A stretch of 9,046 nucleotides of DNA from Bacteroidales bacterium (GTDB taxonomy: Bacteria > Bacteroidota > Bacteroidia > Bacteroidales > BM520), in NCBI GenBank assembly GCA_023230285.1, contig JALNXP010000082.1, positions 1 through 9,046 on the forward strand, given 5' to 3'. Below are positions 1 through 6,818 of the stretch, piece by piece. A program made the position numbers and the translations under genes. The notes beneath the pieces were generated by a model. The model made no database searches. It had not been told where the DNA came from and worked only from the letters and a program-made list of their open reading frames with translations. Within the stretch, counting starts at the first letter, position 1, and every line of letters starts with the position of its first letter.

Positions 1-513
1 GAAGAACAGAAAAAATATGTCGAAAATATCTTACAGCAAAATAAGAAAAAACAAAAAACTCCTATAATACGTCTGAATACCAAAAAGATATGGCTTGTAG
101 CTTCTTCTGCCGCTGCTATAGCAGCTGTGATAATTCTTTTTATCCTTCTATCACCCGGCGAAACGCCCGGCGAAAATGGCAAAAGAGCGCAGACGGACGA
201 AAAAAAGTTCGCTTCATCGGAAACATATTCCGACTTTATTAAGATGATTACACCGGATAAGTCAATTGCCTTTATCACGTTGCAAGATCACGGCAGCTTC
301 AATTTTTCATGGGAAACAACAGCCGACACCGTAATGTTTATTTTAAATGATGCTGACGGCGAAAGTTTAATCAGAAAGAAAATGACAGACAATTCTTTTT
401 GTGTCGATTTCGTTGATTATCAGGATAATGATAAATTCTTATGGTGTATTAAAGCTATTTATAATAGTGGCAAAGAAGGTATGCAATCGGGAACTATCAA
501 TATTGTAAAATAA
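1..513 (+). CDS. Single-pass membrane protein with extracytoplasmic beta-rich domain (5' end missing)
   Basis: The frame is open from base 1 to the TAA at 511-513, giving 170 visible residues; the true start lies upstream of the window. A GTG at 127 could be taken as a start, but it falls inside the membrane segment and the coding frame continues upstream, so I reject it. Visible order: a basic, Lys/Gln-rich cytoplasmic stretch (about residues 1-30), one hydrophobic helix (about 33-54), a short linker, then a C-terminal domain of about 95 residues with alternating beta-strand character and an FSWETTADTV motif reminiscent of Ig/fibronectin-like folds. The topology (cytoplasmic N-terminus, one TM, outside domain) is that of anti-sigma-factor-like or sensor proteins, but no zinc-finger or FecR motif is visible. 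I do not recognise the family. It is followed by an 86-bp AT-rich gap, so it is probably the last gene of an upstream unit. Confidence 0.8.
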   Translation, partial: EEQKKYVENILQQNKKKQKTPIIRLNTKKIWLVASSAAAIAAVIILFILLSPGETPGENGKRAQTDEKKFASSETYSDFIKMITPDKSIAFITLQDHGSFNFSWETTADTVMFILNDADGESLIRKKMTDNSFCVDFVDYQDNDKFLWCIKAIYNSGKEGMQSGTINIVK

Positions 514-525
514 ATTTTATAAATA

Positions 526-554
526 ATGATAGATTTCTTTATCGTTTAGACTAT
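526..554 (+). promoter_or_regulatory. Possible promoter/regulatory element upstream of the 600 gene
   Basis: This is the AT-rich gap between the membrane-protein fragment and the next gene. It contains an 11-base word (ATGATAGATTT) and a trailing ACTAT that recur at the same spacing upstream of the gene at 4843; about 20 of 29 positions match without gaps. A TATCGTTT in the middle is only a weak match to the Bacteroidales -7 element (TAnnTTTG). The promoter call rests on the shared block and its position about 45-75 bp before the start codon. Confidence 0.3.
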
Positions 555-599
555 TGTATTATATAAAACAAAATTATTAATCATTAAAATTTTATAGAG

Positions 600-1244
600 A
601 TGAAAAAAATTATGACAATTGCATTTACAACATTATTTATGTTAGTTTGCATAGTAGCAGTATCACAACCGAAAAACACCGAAAAATCGGACTGGAAGTT
701 GGCTAAGAAGCAGGCAAAAATCTTCAAAAAAGAGGGTTATAAAGTTGATGGTTCCAAGCCTATGGAAAACATGCTGTACGACCATTACAGAAAACTTCAT
801 GCTTCTGAGAGCAATCAGGAGATACAGGGTGATGTAATAGGACAAACCTCGGTTAAGACAATAAACCAAGCTCAACAATGGTCGATGACAAATGCAGCAA
901 TTAAATATTCCAAGCAAGATCGCATATTTCTCAGAGGTCGTATTGCTGCCGAATTTGGTGCCGGTGTTGCAGAACACCCGTCAATGGATAATTTTTATGA
1001 AGCTTATGAGGGTCTGGTGCAGAAAGAAATTAGGGGCGAAGTAAAAAAGACTGTGGGAATGTATAAGGAGAAAAAAGAGGGCGGCATCGATTATAAGGGC
1101 TTCTATATTGTAGATGAAGAAGGTGCTTCAAATGCCAGAATTAAAGCTTTGGAAATGGCTTTCAAAGAATCGGAAGTGGCTCGTGAAAATGCTGAGAAAA
1201 TCAGCGAATTTGTACAGAAAGGGTTCGAAATTTCAGATAAATAA
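600..1244 (+). CDS. Secreted LPP20-like hypothetical protein
   Basis: A 214-residue protein. The N-terminus is a Sec signal peptide (MKK, hydrophobic core to about residue 21, then VSQ), with predicted cleavage near residue 22-23. The Cys in the core is not in a lipobox, so lipidation is unlikely. The mature part starts with a WKLAKKQAKIFKKEGYKVDG segment and continues as a mixed alpha/beta domain ending in a long charged helix (about residues 175-210). This arrangement resembles a family of Bacteroidales secreted proteins with an LPP20-like fold. No catalytic motif is visible. The start at 600 is the only one that gives the signal peptide. The gene is separated from the next by 76 bp containing a terminator-like hairpin. 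Its role is unknown; the location is probably periplasmic or extracellular. The family assignment is from recalled pattern similarity and is moderate. Confidence 0.8.
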   Translation: MKKIMTIAFTTLFMLVCIVAVSQPKNTEKSDWKLAKKQAKIFKKEGYKVDGSKPMENMLYDHYRKLHASESNQEIQGDVIGQTSVKTINQAQQWSMTNAAIKYSKQDRIFLRGRIAAEFGAGVAEHPSMDNFYEAYEGLVQKEIRGEVKKTVGMYKEKKEGGIDYKGFYIVDEEGASNARIKALEMAFKESEVARENAEKISEFVQKGFEISDK

Positions 1245-1255
1245 AGGATGTATCC

Positions 1256-1298
1256 GCGGGAGAAACTATGCAGTTGATGATGGTTTCTCCCTGCTTTT
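1256..1298 (+). terminator. Terminator-like hairpin
   Basis: A perfect 9-bp inverted repeat, GGGAGAAAC (1258-1266) and GTTTCTCCC (1283-1291), flanks a 16-nt loop. It can be extended by GC on each side with a one-base bulge, and is followed at once by TGCTTTTATT. It lies between the stop at 1244 and the ATG at 1321. This fits a rho-independent terminator or an attenuator separating the 600 gene from the 1321-3816 pair. The U-tract is short (four T), so termination may be partial. Confidence 0.55.
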
Positions 1299-1320
1299 AT
1301 TGTCAATAAGCACAAATAAA

Positions 1321-2118
1321 ATGAGACAAATAAAAATTATATTATCTATATTGCTGATATTAAGCACCATTACAGCCTTCCCGCAGAAGGATAAATTCGT
1401 TAAGGTGAAAAATGTAAGAGGTGAATTTGCCGCAACAAAAGATTCCGAGGTTTCAATAAAACAAGCCTACGAAAATGCTCTGCTAAATGCCATGAAAAAT
1501 GCTTTGGGGCAAGTTTGCGGACATAAAGTTTCTATACAGGAGATGATAGAATCCGGAACAGTAGGAGAATTTTATTCAAGTGTGGCAACAAACAGAACCG
1601 AAGGCGAAATCGTCAACCGTGAAATTGTCGAGAGCGGTGCCGGCATCAACCCTGCCAGAAATTCCGAGTTGGTGTTCTATTATGTGATTAATGCCGAAGT
1701 CAAAAAAAACGGCATCGAGCCGGACCCCGATTTTGTGCATGAAGTCGCCGGCATTAAAAATATATATAACAGCAATGAAAATATTGAATTTGATATTACT
1801 CCGCAAAGAAATACTTATCTTAAGGTGTTTTTGATGGAAGATGCCGACAAAGGCTATATGATTTATCCCAAAGGTGATGAGATGCCCGAATTGCTGCCGG
1901 CTAAAATTACTCAACATCTTCCTAAATCGACTAACCTTGTCGTTAATAAAGGTGCTGATGCGCCGGTGGAAAAAAACTTGTTAGTCTTTGTATTTACAAA
2001 AGAAGAACGACCATTTTATCATGAAACCATATCACGACAGGAAATAGAGCAATATATTGCCAAAATACCGAATGATAAAAAATTCGTTTATTACAGACTT
2101 TTTGAAATTAGAGAATAA
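1321..2118 (+). CDS. Secreted LPP20-like / DUF4384 protein
   Basis: The protein is 265 residues from the ATG at 1321. I chose this start because it opens directly into a signal peptide (MRQIKIILSILLILSTITAF, cleavage near residue 20-22). The frame is open back to 1114, but that start would overlap the end of the previous gene and bury the signal peptide. Residues about 25-140 look like an LPP20-type domain (helix with ALLNAMKNALGQV, then strands). Residues about 160-245 match the DUF4384 pattern: a YLKVFLMED strand, a GYMIYPKGDE turn, then a late strand KNLLVFVFTKEERPF. DUF4384 is recurrently found with, or fused to, bacterial caspase-like peptidases. Here the next gene, 21 bp downstream, is such a peptidase, which supports a shared transcript and function. 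Probably periplasmic; no enzymatic residues are visible. Confidence 0.87.
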   Translation: MRQIKIILSILLILSTITAFPQKDKFVKVKNVRGEFAATKDSEVSIKQAYENALLNAMKNALGQVCGHKVSIQEMIESGTVGEFYSSVATNRTEGEIVNREIVESGAGINPARNSELVFYYVINAEVKKNGIEPDPDFVHEVAGIKNIYNSNENIEFDITPQRNTYLKVFLMEDADKGYMIYPKGDEMPELLPAKITQHLPKSTNLVVNKGADAPVEKNLLVFVFTKEERPFYHETISRQEIEQYIAKIPNDKKFVYYRLFEIRE

Positions 2119-2139
2119 TTAATGTAAAGCATATTTGAG

Positions 2140-3816
2140 ATGAGGAAACTTTTACTGTTTTTTAGTTTAATTTTAGCGTTTATCTGTGCCAAATCACAAT
2201 CGGAGGCTCTAACGCCGGCGGGAAGTTTGAATATAACTAAAGAAGTTAAGCCGCCGATACTTAATTTAGTGTCGGCAGTCTCTTTTGTCGAACCTTCCGG
2301 CAATAACGCTATTGATGCAGACGAAAGATGCAAAATAATCTTTACCGTGAAAAATTCCGGCATGGGTGACGGCATAGGTTTATCAGGCAAAATTAATGCA
2401 ACCGGCTCTACAGCCGGTCTCTCGTATTCAGGCTTTTCTATACCGACAATAAAAGTCGGGACAACAACTACTATTGAATTTCCGATAACTTCAAATATGG
2501 ATACTGAAGACGGCACTGCCGAGTTTGTTGTTGAAATTACAGAGCCTAACGGCTTCGGATTAGATAAACAGTATCTGAACGTGTCTACGCGAAAGTTCGT
2601 CTCCCCAATGCTCGAAATTGTCGACTACTCTGTTACCGGCAACAACGCCGGCGTGTTAGAGAAAAAATCTCCCTTCGACTTACAACTGTTGCTGCAAAAT
2701 ACCCAATACGGCTTGGCGGAAAATATTGAAATGACTATTAACGTTCCTGCCGGCGTGTTTATCCTCTCCGGAAACGAAACTACTTCTTTCGAATTTATGA
2801 AAGCCGGCGAACAGCAATCTGTTGTGTGCCAGATAATTGTGAGCGACAAGTTTACACAGGACAACATCCCGATAAAAGTTTCAATATCCGAAAAATATGG
2901 TAAATACTCTAAGAATAAAGATATAAACCTGAAAATAAACCAACAATTAGCTGCCGGCAAGATAGACGTGAAACCGGTTGTCGAAAATAATAAACCCGAC
3001 ATTGTCATCGGCTCGCTTACTTCCGATGTGGATAAAAATATTCCTGTTAATAATAGTAAAACCCCGAACCGCTTTGCTCTGATTTTTGGAAATGAAGACT
3101 ATCACAGCTATCAACGTACACTGAACTCTGAAGCTGATGTGGCGTTTGCCATAAATGATGCCTCCGTTTTCAAAGAATATTGTGTCAATGCTTTAGGCGT
3201 TGAAGAACGCAATGTTACACTTATCACTAATGCTACAGTCGGAGCTATGAGCCGCGCTATAGAAACTACATGCAAACTACTGAAACAAAAGGGTAGTAAC
3301 GCCGAACTCATTTTCTATTACGCCGGTCACGGCTTCCCGGACGAAGTTACAAAAGAACCTTACATTATCCCTGTTGATGTGTCGGCTGCCAATCTTAGCG
3401 CCAGCATTAAACTCTACGACTTGTACGCTATGTTATCCAACACCGGCGCCGGCAAAATTACCATCTTTATGGATGCCTGCTTTAGCGGCGGCGGACGCGA
3501 AGCAGGACCGTTAGCCGTCAGAGGAGTGAAAGTGGAACCTAAAAAAGAAACTCTGAATGGAAATATCGTGGTGTTTTCCGCTACTAAAAATGACCAAACC
3601 GCACTGCCTTACGATAAACAGCAGCACGGCATGTTCACCTATTTCCTTCTGAAAAAATTACAACAATCTAGTACACAATGCTCATATCAAGACCTTTATG
3701 AATTTATTAATGATGGAGTCTCGGAATATAGTCTTCGTGTTCATAGCAAAGACCAAAATCCGGAAATCAACGCCGCTCAGAACGTCTTAGGAATGTGGAA
3801 TGATTGGCACTTTTGA
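2140..3816 (+). CDS. Secreted caspase-like peptidase (C14 family) with N-terminal CARDB-like domains
   Basis: A 558-residue protein. It has a signal peptide (MRKLLLFFSLILAFICAKSQ, cleavage near 20). Two beta-sandwich regions follow (about 35-150 and 156-275) that resemble CARDB/NEW3-type modules; the first contains the recognisable SFVEPSGNNAIDADE and FTVKNSGMGDG segments. A linker leads to the C14 caspase-like domain (about 310-555): the NRFALIFGNEDY entry strand at 310, the catalytic His397 in YYAGHG, and the catalytic Cys447 in FMDACFSGG. Both dyad residues and the glycines around them are present, so the enzyme should be active. In the family, prokaryotic caspase homologues often cleave after basic residues; the specificity of this one cannot be read. 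It forms a pair with the DUF4384 gene upstream. It ends in TGA, while the other intact genes here use TAA. An exported caspase acts outside the cytoplasm, so envelope processing is more likely than classical cytosolic suicide. Confidence 0.95.
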   Translation: MRKLLLFFSLILAFICAKSQSEALTPAGSLNITKEVKPPILNLVSAVSFVEPSGNNAIDADERCKIIFTVKNSGMGDGIGLSGKINATGSTAGLSYSGFSIPTIKVGTTTTIEFPITSNMDTEDGTAEFVVEITEPNGFGLDKQYLNVSTRKFVSPMLEIVDYSVTGNNAGVLEKKSPFDLQLLLQNTQYGLAENIEMTINVPAGVFILSGNETTSFEFMKAGEQQSVVCQIIVSDKFTQDNIPIKVSISEKYGKYSKNKDINLKINQQLAAGKIDVKPVVENNKPDIVIGSLTSDVDKNIPVNNSKTPNRFALIFGNEDYHSYQRTLNSEADVAFAINDASVFKEYCVNALGVEERNVTLITNATVGAMSRAIETTCKLLKQKGSNAELIFYYAGHGFPDEVTKEPYIIPVDVSAANLSASIKLYDLYAMLSNTGAGKITIFMDACFSGGGREAGPLAVRGVKVEPKKETLNGNIVVFSATKNDQTALPYDKQQHGMFTYFLLKKLQQSSTQCSYQDLYEFINDGVSEYSLRVHSKDQNPEINAAQNVLGMWNDWHF

Positions 3817-3923
3817 AATTAGTGGTTAGTGATTAGTTAGGACGTGTTGCATACGCCATTGTTTAACAATTCAAAACCGAATAAAATAAACATCAGCTAA
3901 ATTGCCGATTAAATATATAACAA

Positions 3924-4697
3924 ATGAAAAAATTATTATTGATATTGACATTATTTTTAACATCTGCGACAGCTTCTATTGCTCAAAACGTTACCAACGC
4001 ACGTTTCTCGCAAGAAGGAAAGCAGGTGCTTATCAGCTATTATTTGGATACTCCCGCTGATATAGACATTTACCTATCTGAAGATGGCGGCAGAACTTTC
4101 GGCGATGCTTTGCAGTATGTAAGTGGTGACGTAGGCAGCAATGTCTCTGCCGGCAACAATACCGCTGTTTGGGACGTTCTCGCCGAGCGCGACAAGATGC
4201 AAAGTAATAATGTGGTTTTTAAGATAAGTGCTGCCTCCGGTGTAAAACGCTTTACCGTAAACGGCGTAACTTTTGATATGATGCCTGTTCAAGGCGGTAC
4301 TTTTACCATGGGCTGCACCTCCGAACAGGGCGAAGATTGCTACGATAATGAACGACCGGCGCATAGAGTTACCCTAAGCAGCTTTTATATCGGGAAATTT
4401 GAGGTGACACAAGCGTTATGGAAGGCTGTTATGGGCAGTAATCCAAGTTCTTCTGAAGGTGATGATTTGCCGGTAGAAAAAGTTAGTTGGAACGATTGTC
4501 AGAAGTTTATCCGTAAATTGAATGCCAAAACCGGCAAAACTTTCCGCCTGCCGACCGAAGCTGAGTGGGAGTATGCAGCGCGTGGCGGCAATAAAAGTAA
4601 TGATTATAAATACAGCGGTAGTAACAGAATAGGCAATATTCTCCGTGTCAATCCGTGTTCCATCGTAAACTCCGTGTCAATCCGTGTCCCATCGTAA
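3924..4697 (+). CDS. Truncated SUMF1/FGE-fold secreted protein (likely degraded DGR target)
   Basis: A 257-residue protein with a signal peptide cleaving near residue 20 (SIA-QN). Residues about 21-105 form a beta-sandwich seen at the N-terminus of many Bacteroidota SUMF1 proteins (FSQEGKQVLISYYLDTPADI, SEDGGRTF, SGDVG, WDVLAE). An SUMF1/FGE domain starts at about residue 108 and is recognisable up to KYSGSN (about 234) with hallmarks GGTFTMGC, FEVTQALW, PVEKVSWNDC and FRLPTEAEWEYAARGG. It then breaks: the last 23 residues are unrelated and encoded partly by a 29-bp tandem repeat, with the TAA inside the second copy. The missing ~110 residues include GNVYEW and the RGGSW...GFRL C-terminus present in the paralogue at 6819. 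The domain core is therefore incomplete and the protein is probably misfolded or non-functional; a pseudogene call would be equally fair. Gaps of 107 bp upstream and 145 bp downstream. Confidence 0.85.
   Translation: MKKLLLILTLFLTSATASIAQNVTNARFSQEGKQVLISYYLDTPADIDIYLSEDGGRTFGDALQYVSGDVGSNVSAGNNTAVWDVLAERDKMQSNNVVFKISAASGVKRFTVNGVTFDMMPVQGGTFTMGCTSEQGEDCYDNERPAHRVTLSSFYIGKFEVTQALWKAVMGSNPSSSEGDDLPVEKVSWNDCQKFIRKLNAKTGKTFRLPTEAEWEYAARGGNKSNDYKYSGSNRIGNILRVNPCSIVNSVSIRVPS
4251..4621 (+). repeat. 371-bp duplicated FGE segment, copy 1
   Basis: Aligns without gaps to 8214-8584. The first 81 bp (4251-4331) are identical by eye, and long near-identical stretches recur around 4465-4621. Hand alignment of the encoded ~128 residues gives about 20 differences, clustered in two loops (EDCYDNERPA and SSSEGDD). 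Similarity stops abruptly after 4621, at the truncation point of the host gene. Confidence 0.9.
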
Positions 4698-4698
4698 A
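4641..4698 (+). repeat. Two tandem 29-bp repeats at the truncation scar
   Basis: Unit 1 (4641-4669) and unit 2 (4670-4698) differ at one base (T/C at unit position 19). Each unit contains a shorter internal direct repeat, TCCGTGT-CAA-TCCGTGT. They form the tail of the truncated FGE-fold gene: because 29 is not a multiple of three, the first unit is read through and the TAA at 4695-4697 falls in the second. They look like a small dispersed genomic repeat, possibly the site of the deletion or recombination that removed the 3' half of the gene. Confidence 0.9.
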
Positions 4699-4778
4699 CA
4701 TTAAATAATTACACAATTCTCCAATCACCGGAAAATCTAAATTAAATTAACCAAAAATTTCAGTAAAAAGTATAATAA

Positions 4779-4807
4779 ATGATAGATTTATTGTATCTTC
4801 GCACTAT
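4779..4807 (+). promoter_or_regulatory. Likely promoter of the LPP20-type gene
   Basis: Sits in the 145-bp AT-rich gap before 4843. TATCTTCG at 4794-4801 matches the Bacteroidales -7 element TAnnTTTG at all but one base, with the G followed by CA as is often seen. No convincing TTTG lies at the -33 position. Transcription would start about 4808, leaving a leader of roughly 35 nt. The block ATGATAGATTT...ACTAT is shared with 526-554. Confidence 0.45.
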
Positions 4808-4842
4808 CTTTTATTATAAAGTGATTTGTTAATTTAGTAATT

Positions 4843-5949
4843 ATGATTGAGCGTAAGTTTACCATTAGAAAAAAAATAAAAGCAGTTAAGAAAAATGTTT
4901 TTGAAAGAAAATCGAAATATCTTTCTAAATATTTAGTTTATAGTATAATTCTGTTTACTGTCTTCTCTTCTGTCACCGTGTTTGCACAAGATGCCGGCTT
5001 GTTGAAAGAAGTAGAAGCGATTAAGGCTGATGATAATTATTTGTATGGCGAGGCAAAAGGTGAAACCTTAGAAGAAGCTTATGATTATGCCCTGAGATTT
5101 CTCGTAAGCCAAATTTCTTTAGTCGTTAAAAGTGAATTTAATGTGCTGACAGAACATATCATGGATAAAGATGGCGCAACAACAAACGAGAAGGTTGAGT
5201 CGGTGGTAAATACTTATTCTCAAGCAACACTTAATAATTTACAGCAGATAGTGCTTTCTCAAGAACCTAATGCTCACGTTTTTAGATATATTCGTAAAGA
5301 TGAAATAGCGAAAATATTTGAAAGTCGAAAAGAAAAAGTGTTAAGCTATATCGAATTGGCGGAAAAAGCAGAGAAAAAATTAAAAATATCTGATGCGTTG
5401 CAGTATTATTATTGGGGATTGATGTTGGCAAGTTCTTTGCCTTATGGAGAAAATATGAAATATTATGATAAAACATCAGGAAAAGATTTTTTAATGTCTA
5501 TCTGGCTTAAAGATAAAATTAATGAAATTCTTTCAGATATTGAAATTGAACTTCAATCGGCTCAAAAAAAAGAAACATATTTTATACAGAATTTAAAAAT
5601 CACATATCATAAACAACCTGTTTCTAATTTTACTTTTTCGTATTTTGACGGTCGTAATTGGATAGATTATAATTGTGCAAAAGATGGTCGAGCAGCAATA
5701 GACCTTCGTACTCTAAATGACAACTTTAACGTTAAGGCAGAATATCAATTCAAATCGGAAGCTAAAAAAATGGATTTTGAACTAAACTCGGTAATGGATG
5801 CTATAGGCGTATTACCTTTTCCAAAATCCAAAATTGAAGTGCCAAAACAAGAAGAAGCTGTCGAAGTCGCCGAAGTAAAGCAGGGAGAAGTGTTGATAAA
5901 TAAAGTGGAAGACATCTTGCCTTGTGCTGATAATAATAAATCGACATAG
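4843..5949 (+). CDS. LPP20-type secreted protein, N-terminal part of an amber-interrupted gene
   Basis: A 368-residue frame ending in TAG. The ATG at 4843 is the only Met before the signal sequence. It gives a basic 30-residue N-region, a hydrophobic core (about 31-47) and a VFAQD cleavage site near residue 48, a long but plausible signal peptide. Residues about 50-165 are LPP20-like (LYGEAKGETLEEAYDYAL). Residues about 165-245 are helical and TPR-like (SDALQYYYWGLMLASSLPYG). Then comes a beta-rich stretch (about 250-320) and a Lys/Glu/Val-rich linker. From recalled Bacteroides homologues, this architecture normally continues into a C-terminal domain, which is found here in the same frame after the TAG (5995-6789). 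So this is probably the front part of one 648-residue protein. Function unknown; exported, no lipobox. Confidence 0.85.
   Translation: MIERKFTIRKKIKAVKKNVFERKSKYLSKYLVYSIILFTVFSSVTVFAQDAGLLKEVEAIKADDNYLYGEAKGETLEEAYDYALRFLVSQISLVVKSEFNVLTEHIMDKDGATTNEKVESVVNTYSQATLNNLQQIVLSQEPNAHVFRYIRKDEIAKIFESRKEKVLSYIELAEKAEKKLKISDALQYYYWGLMLASSLPYGENMKYYDKTSGKDFLMSIWLKDKINEILSDIEIELQSAQKKETYFIQNLKITYHKQPVSNFTFSYFDGRNWIDYNCAKDGRAAIDLRTLNDNFNVKAEYQFKSEAKKMDFELNSVMDAIGVLPFPKSKIEVPKQEEAVEVAEVKQGEVLINKVEDILPCADNNKST
5947..5949 (+). other. In-frame TAG splitting one gene
   Basis: The frame of 4843-5946 continues without a shift through this TAG. The next 15 codons are open (reading ENSFEVKETEPYINI) before the first downstream Met at 5995. 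A single base change of CAG, GAG or AAG would explain it, as would a sequencing error. TAG is not the stop of any other gene in the window; the others end in TAA, or TGA for the caspase. Confidence 0.85.
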
Positions 5950-5994
5950 GAAAATTCTTTTGAGGTTAAAGAGACAGAACCTTATATCAACATA

Positions 5995-6789
5995 ATGCGA
6001 CAAATTGAAAATTCAATTAAAACTCGCGATTTTGCAAGTGTTATGCCTTTATTTACAACCGAAGGTTATTTGATGTTTAATAAACTTGTGAATTATGGCA
6101 ACGCTACAATAATTAATCAGCCGGAATATACTATGATTAGGTATGACAGCGTGGTGATGTGCAAAAGTATTCCAATGCAATTCAAATTTAAAAATAATAA
6201 AACTTTTGTGGAAGATATAGTCTTTAGGTTTAATCCTGAATCAAAAATAGAATCTGTCGCTTTTACTTTGTCACAACAAGCTGAAGATGACATACTTAAA
6301 AAAGATAAATGGACTGAAAAATCGAGGTTGACATTGATAAATTTTTTAGAAAATTATCAAACAGCTTATGCACTTAAACGTGCTGATTATATAGAAAGCA
6401 TTTTTTCGGAAGATGCTCTTATAATAGTAGGTACAGTCCTTGAGCCGGCTAAAGATTTAAAAGATTCTTTTGTAATGAAACAAAAAAATGCCGTGAAATA
6501 TACCTCCTATACAAAGGAAACTTATATCAAACACCTGAAAACATCATTTGCATCAAAAGAATATATTAATTTGCATTTTTCTGATAACGAGATACTTAAA
6601 GCCGGAAGCAGAGAAATTTATGGTGTGCAAATCCAACAACAATATCTGTCCAATAATTATGGCGATAAGGGCTATTTGTTCTTATTGGTGGATTTAAGAC
6701 AAGATACTCCTGTTATTCATATACGAACTTGGCAGCCGGATAAAGACCCTGATTTTGGATATTTTGACATAGATAGTTTCGATTTTTAA
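5995..6789 (+). CDS. C-terminal part of the amber-interrupted LPP20-type protein (NTF2-like regions)
   Basis: 264 residues from the first Met after the in-frame TAG at 5947. It has no signal peptide and no start-region features, and lies in the same frame as the upstream part, so it is best read as the C-terminus of the same protein. Two regions look like NTF2/SnoaL-type folds: residues 1-100 (SIKTRDFASVMPLFTTEGYL) and about 118-260 (NFLENYQTAYALKRADYIES, DALIIVG, a terminal IHIRTWQPDKDPDFG). These motifs are familiar from the C-termini of LPP20-family proteins in Bacteroides. If made alone it would stay in the cytoplasm, separated from its partner domain. The sequence shows no decay beyond the one stop, so the break is recent, artefactual or read through. 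The next gene starts 29 bp downstream. Confidence 0.8.
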   Translation: MRQIENSIKTRDFASVMPLFTTEGYLMFNKLVNYGNATIINQPEYTMIRYDSVVMCKSIPMQFKFKNNKTFVEDIVFRFNPESKIESVAFTLSQQAEDDILKKDKWTEKSRLTLINFLENYQTAYALKRADYIESIFSEDALIIVGTVLEPAKDLKDSFVMKQKNAVKYTSYTKETYIKHLKTSFASKEYINLHFSDNEILKAGSREIYGVQIQQQYLSNNYGDKGYLFLLVDLRQDTPVIHIRTWQPDKDPDFGYFDIDSFDF

Positions 6790-6818
6790 ATACAATGACA
6801 AGGTATAATAATTAGCTT

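Noticed and set aside
127..129. GTG at 127 as the start of the first gene
   Set aside because: It lies inside the membrane helix, and the same frame is open and protein-like back to base 1, so the gene is simply cut by the window edge.
1114..1320. Longer start for the DUF4384 protein at 1114
   Set aside because: It overlaps the previous gene by 131 bp and would bury the clear signal peptide that begins at 1321.
2140..3816. Frequent GCCGGC words in the caspase gene as a functional motif
   Set aside because: They follow from Ala-Gly/Gly codon choice in the coding frame, and similar GCCGG words occur in neighbouring genes.
3817..3923. TTAGTGGTTAGTGATTAGTTAG stretch as a CRISPR or regulatory repeat
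   Set aside because: It is a short imperfect low-complexity tract with no spacers and no second copy in the window; no convincing promoter is visible in this gap either.
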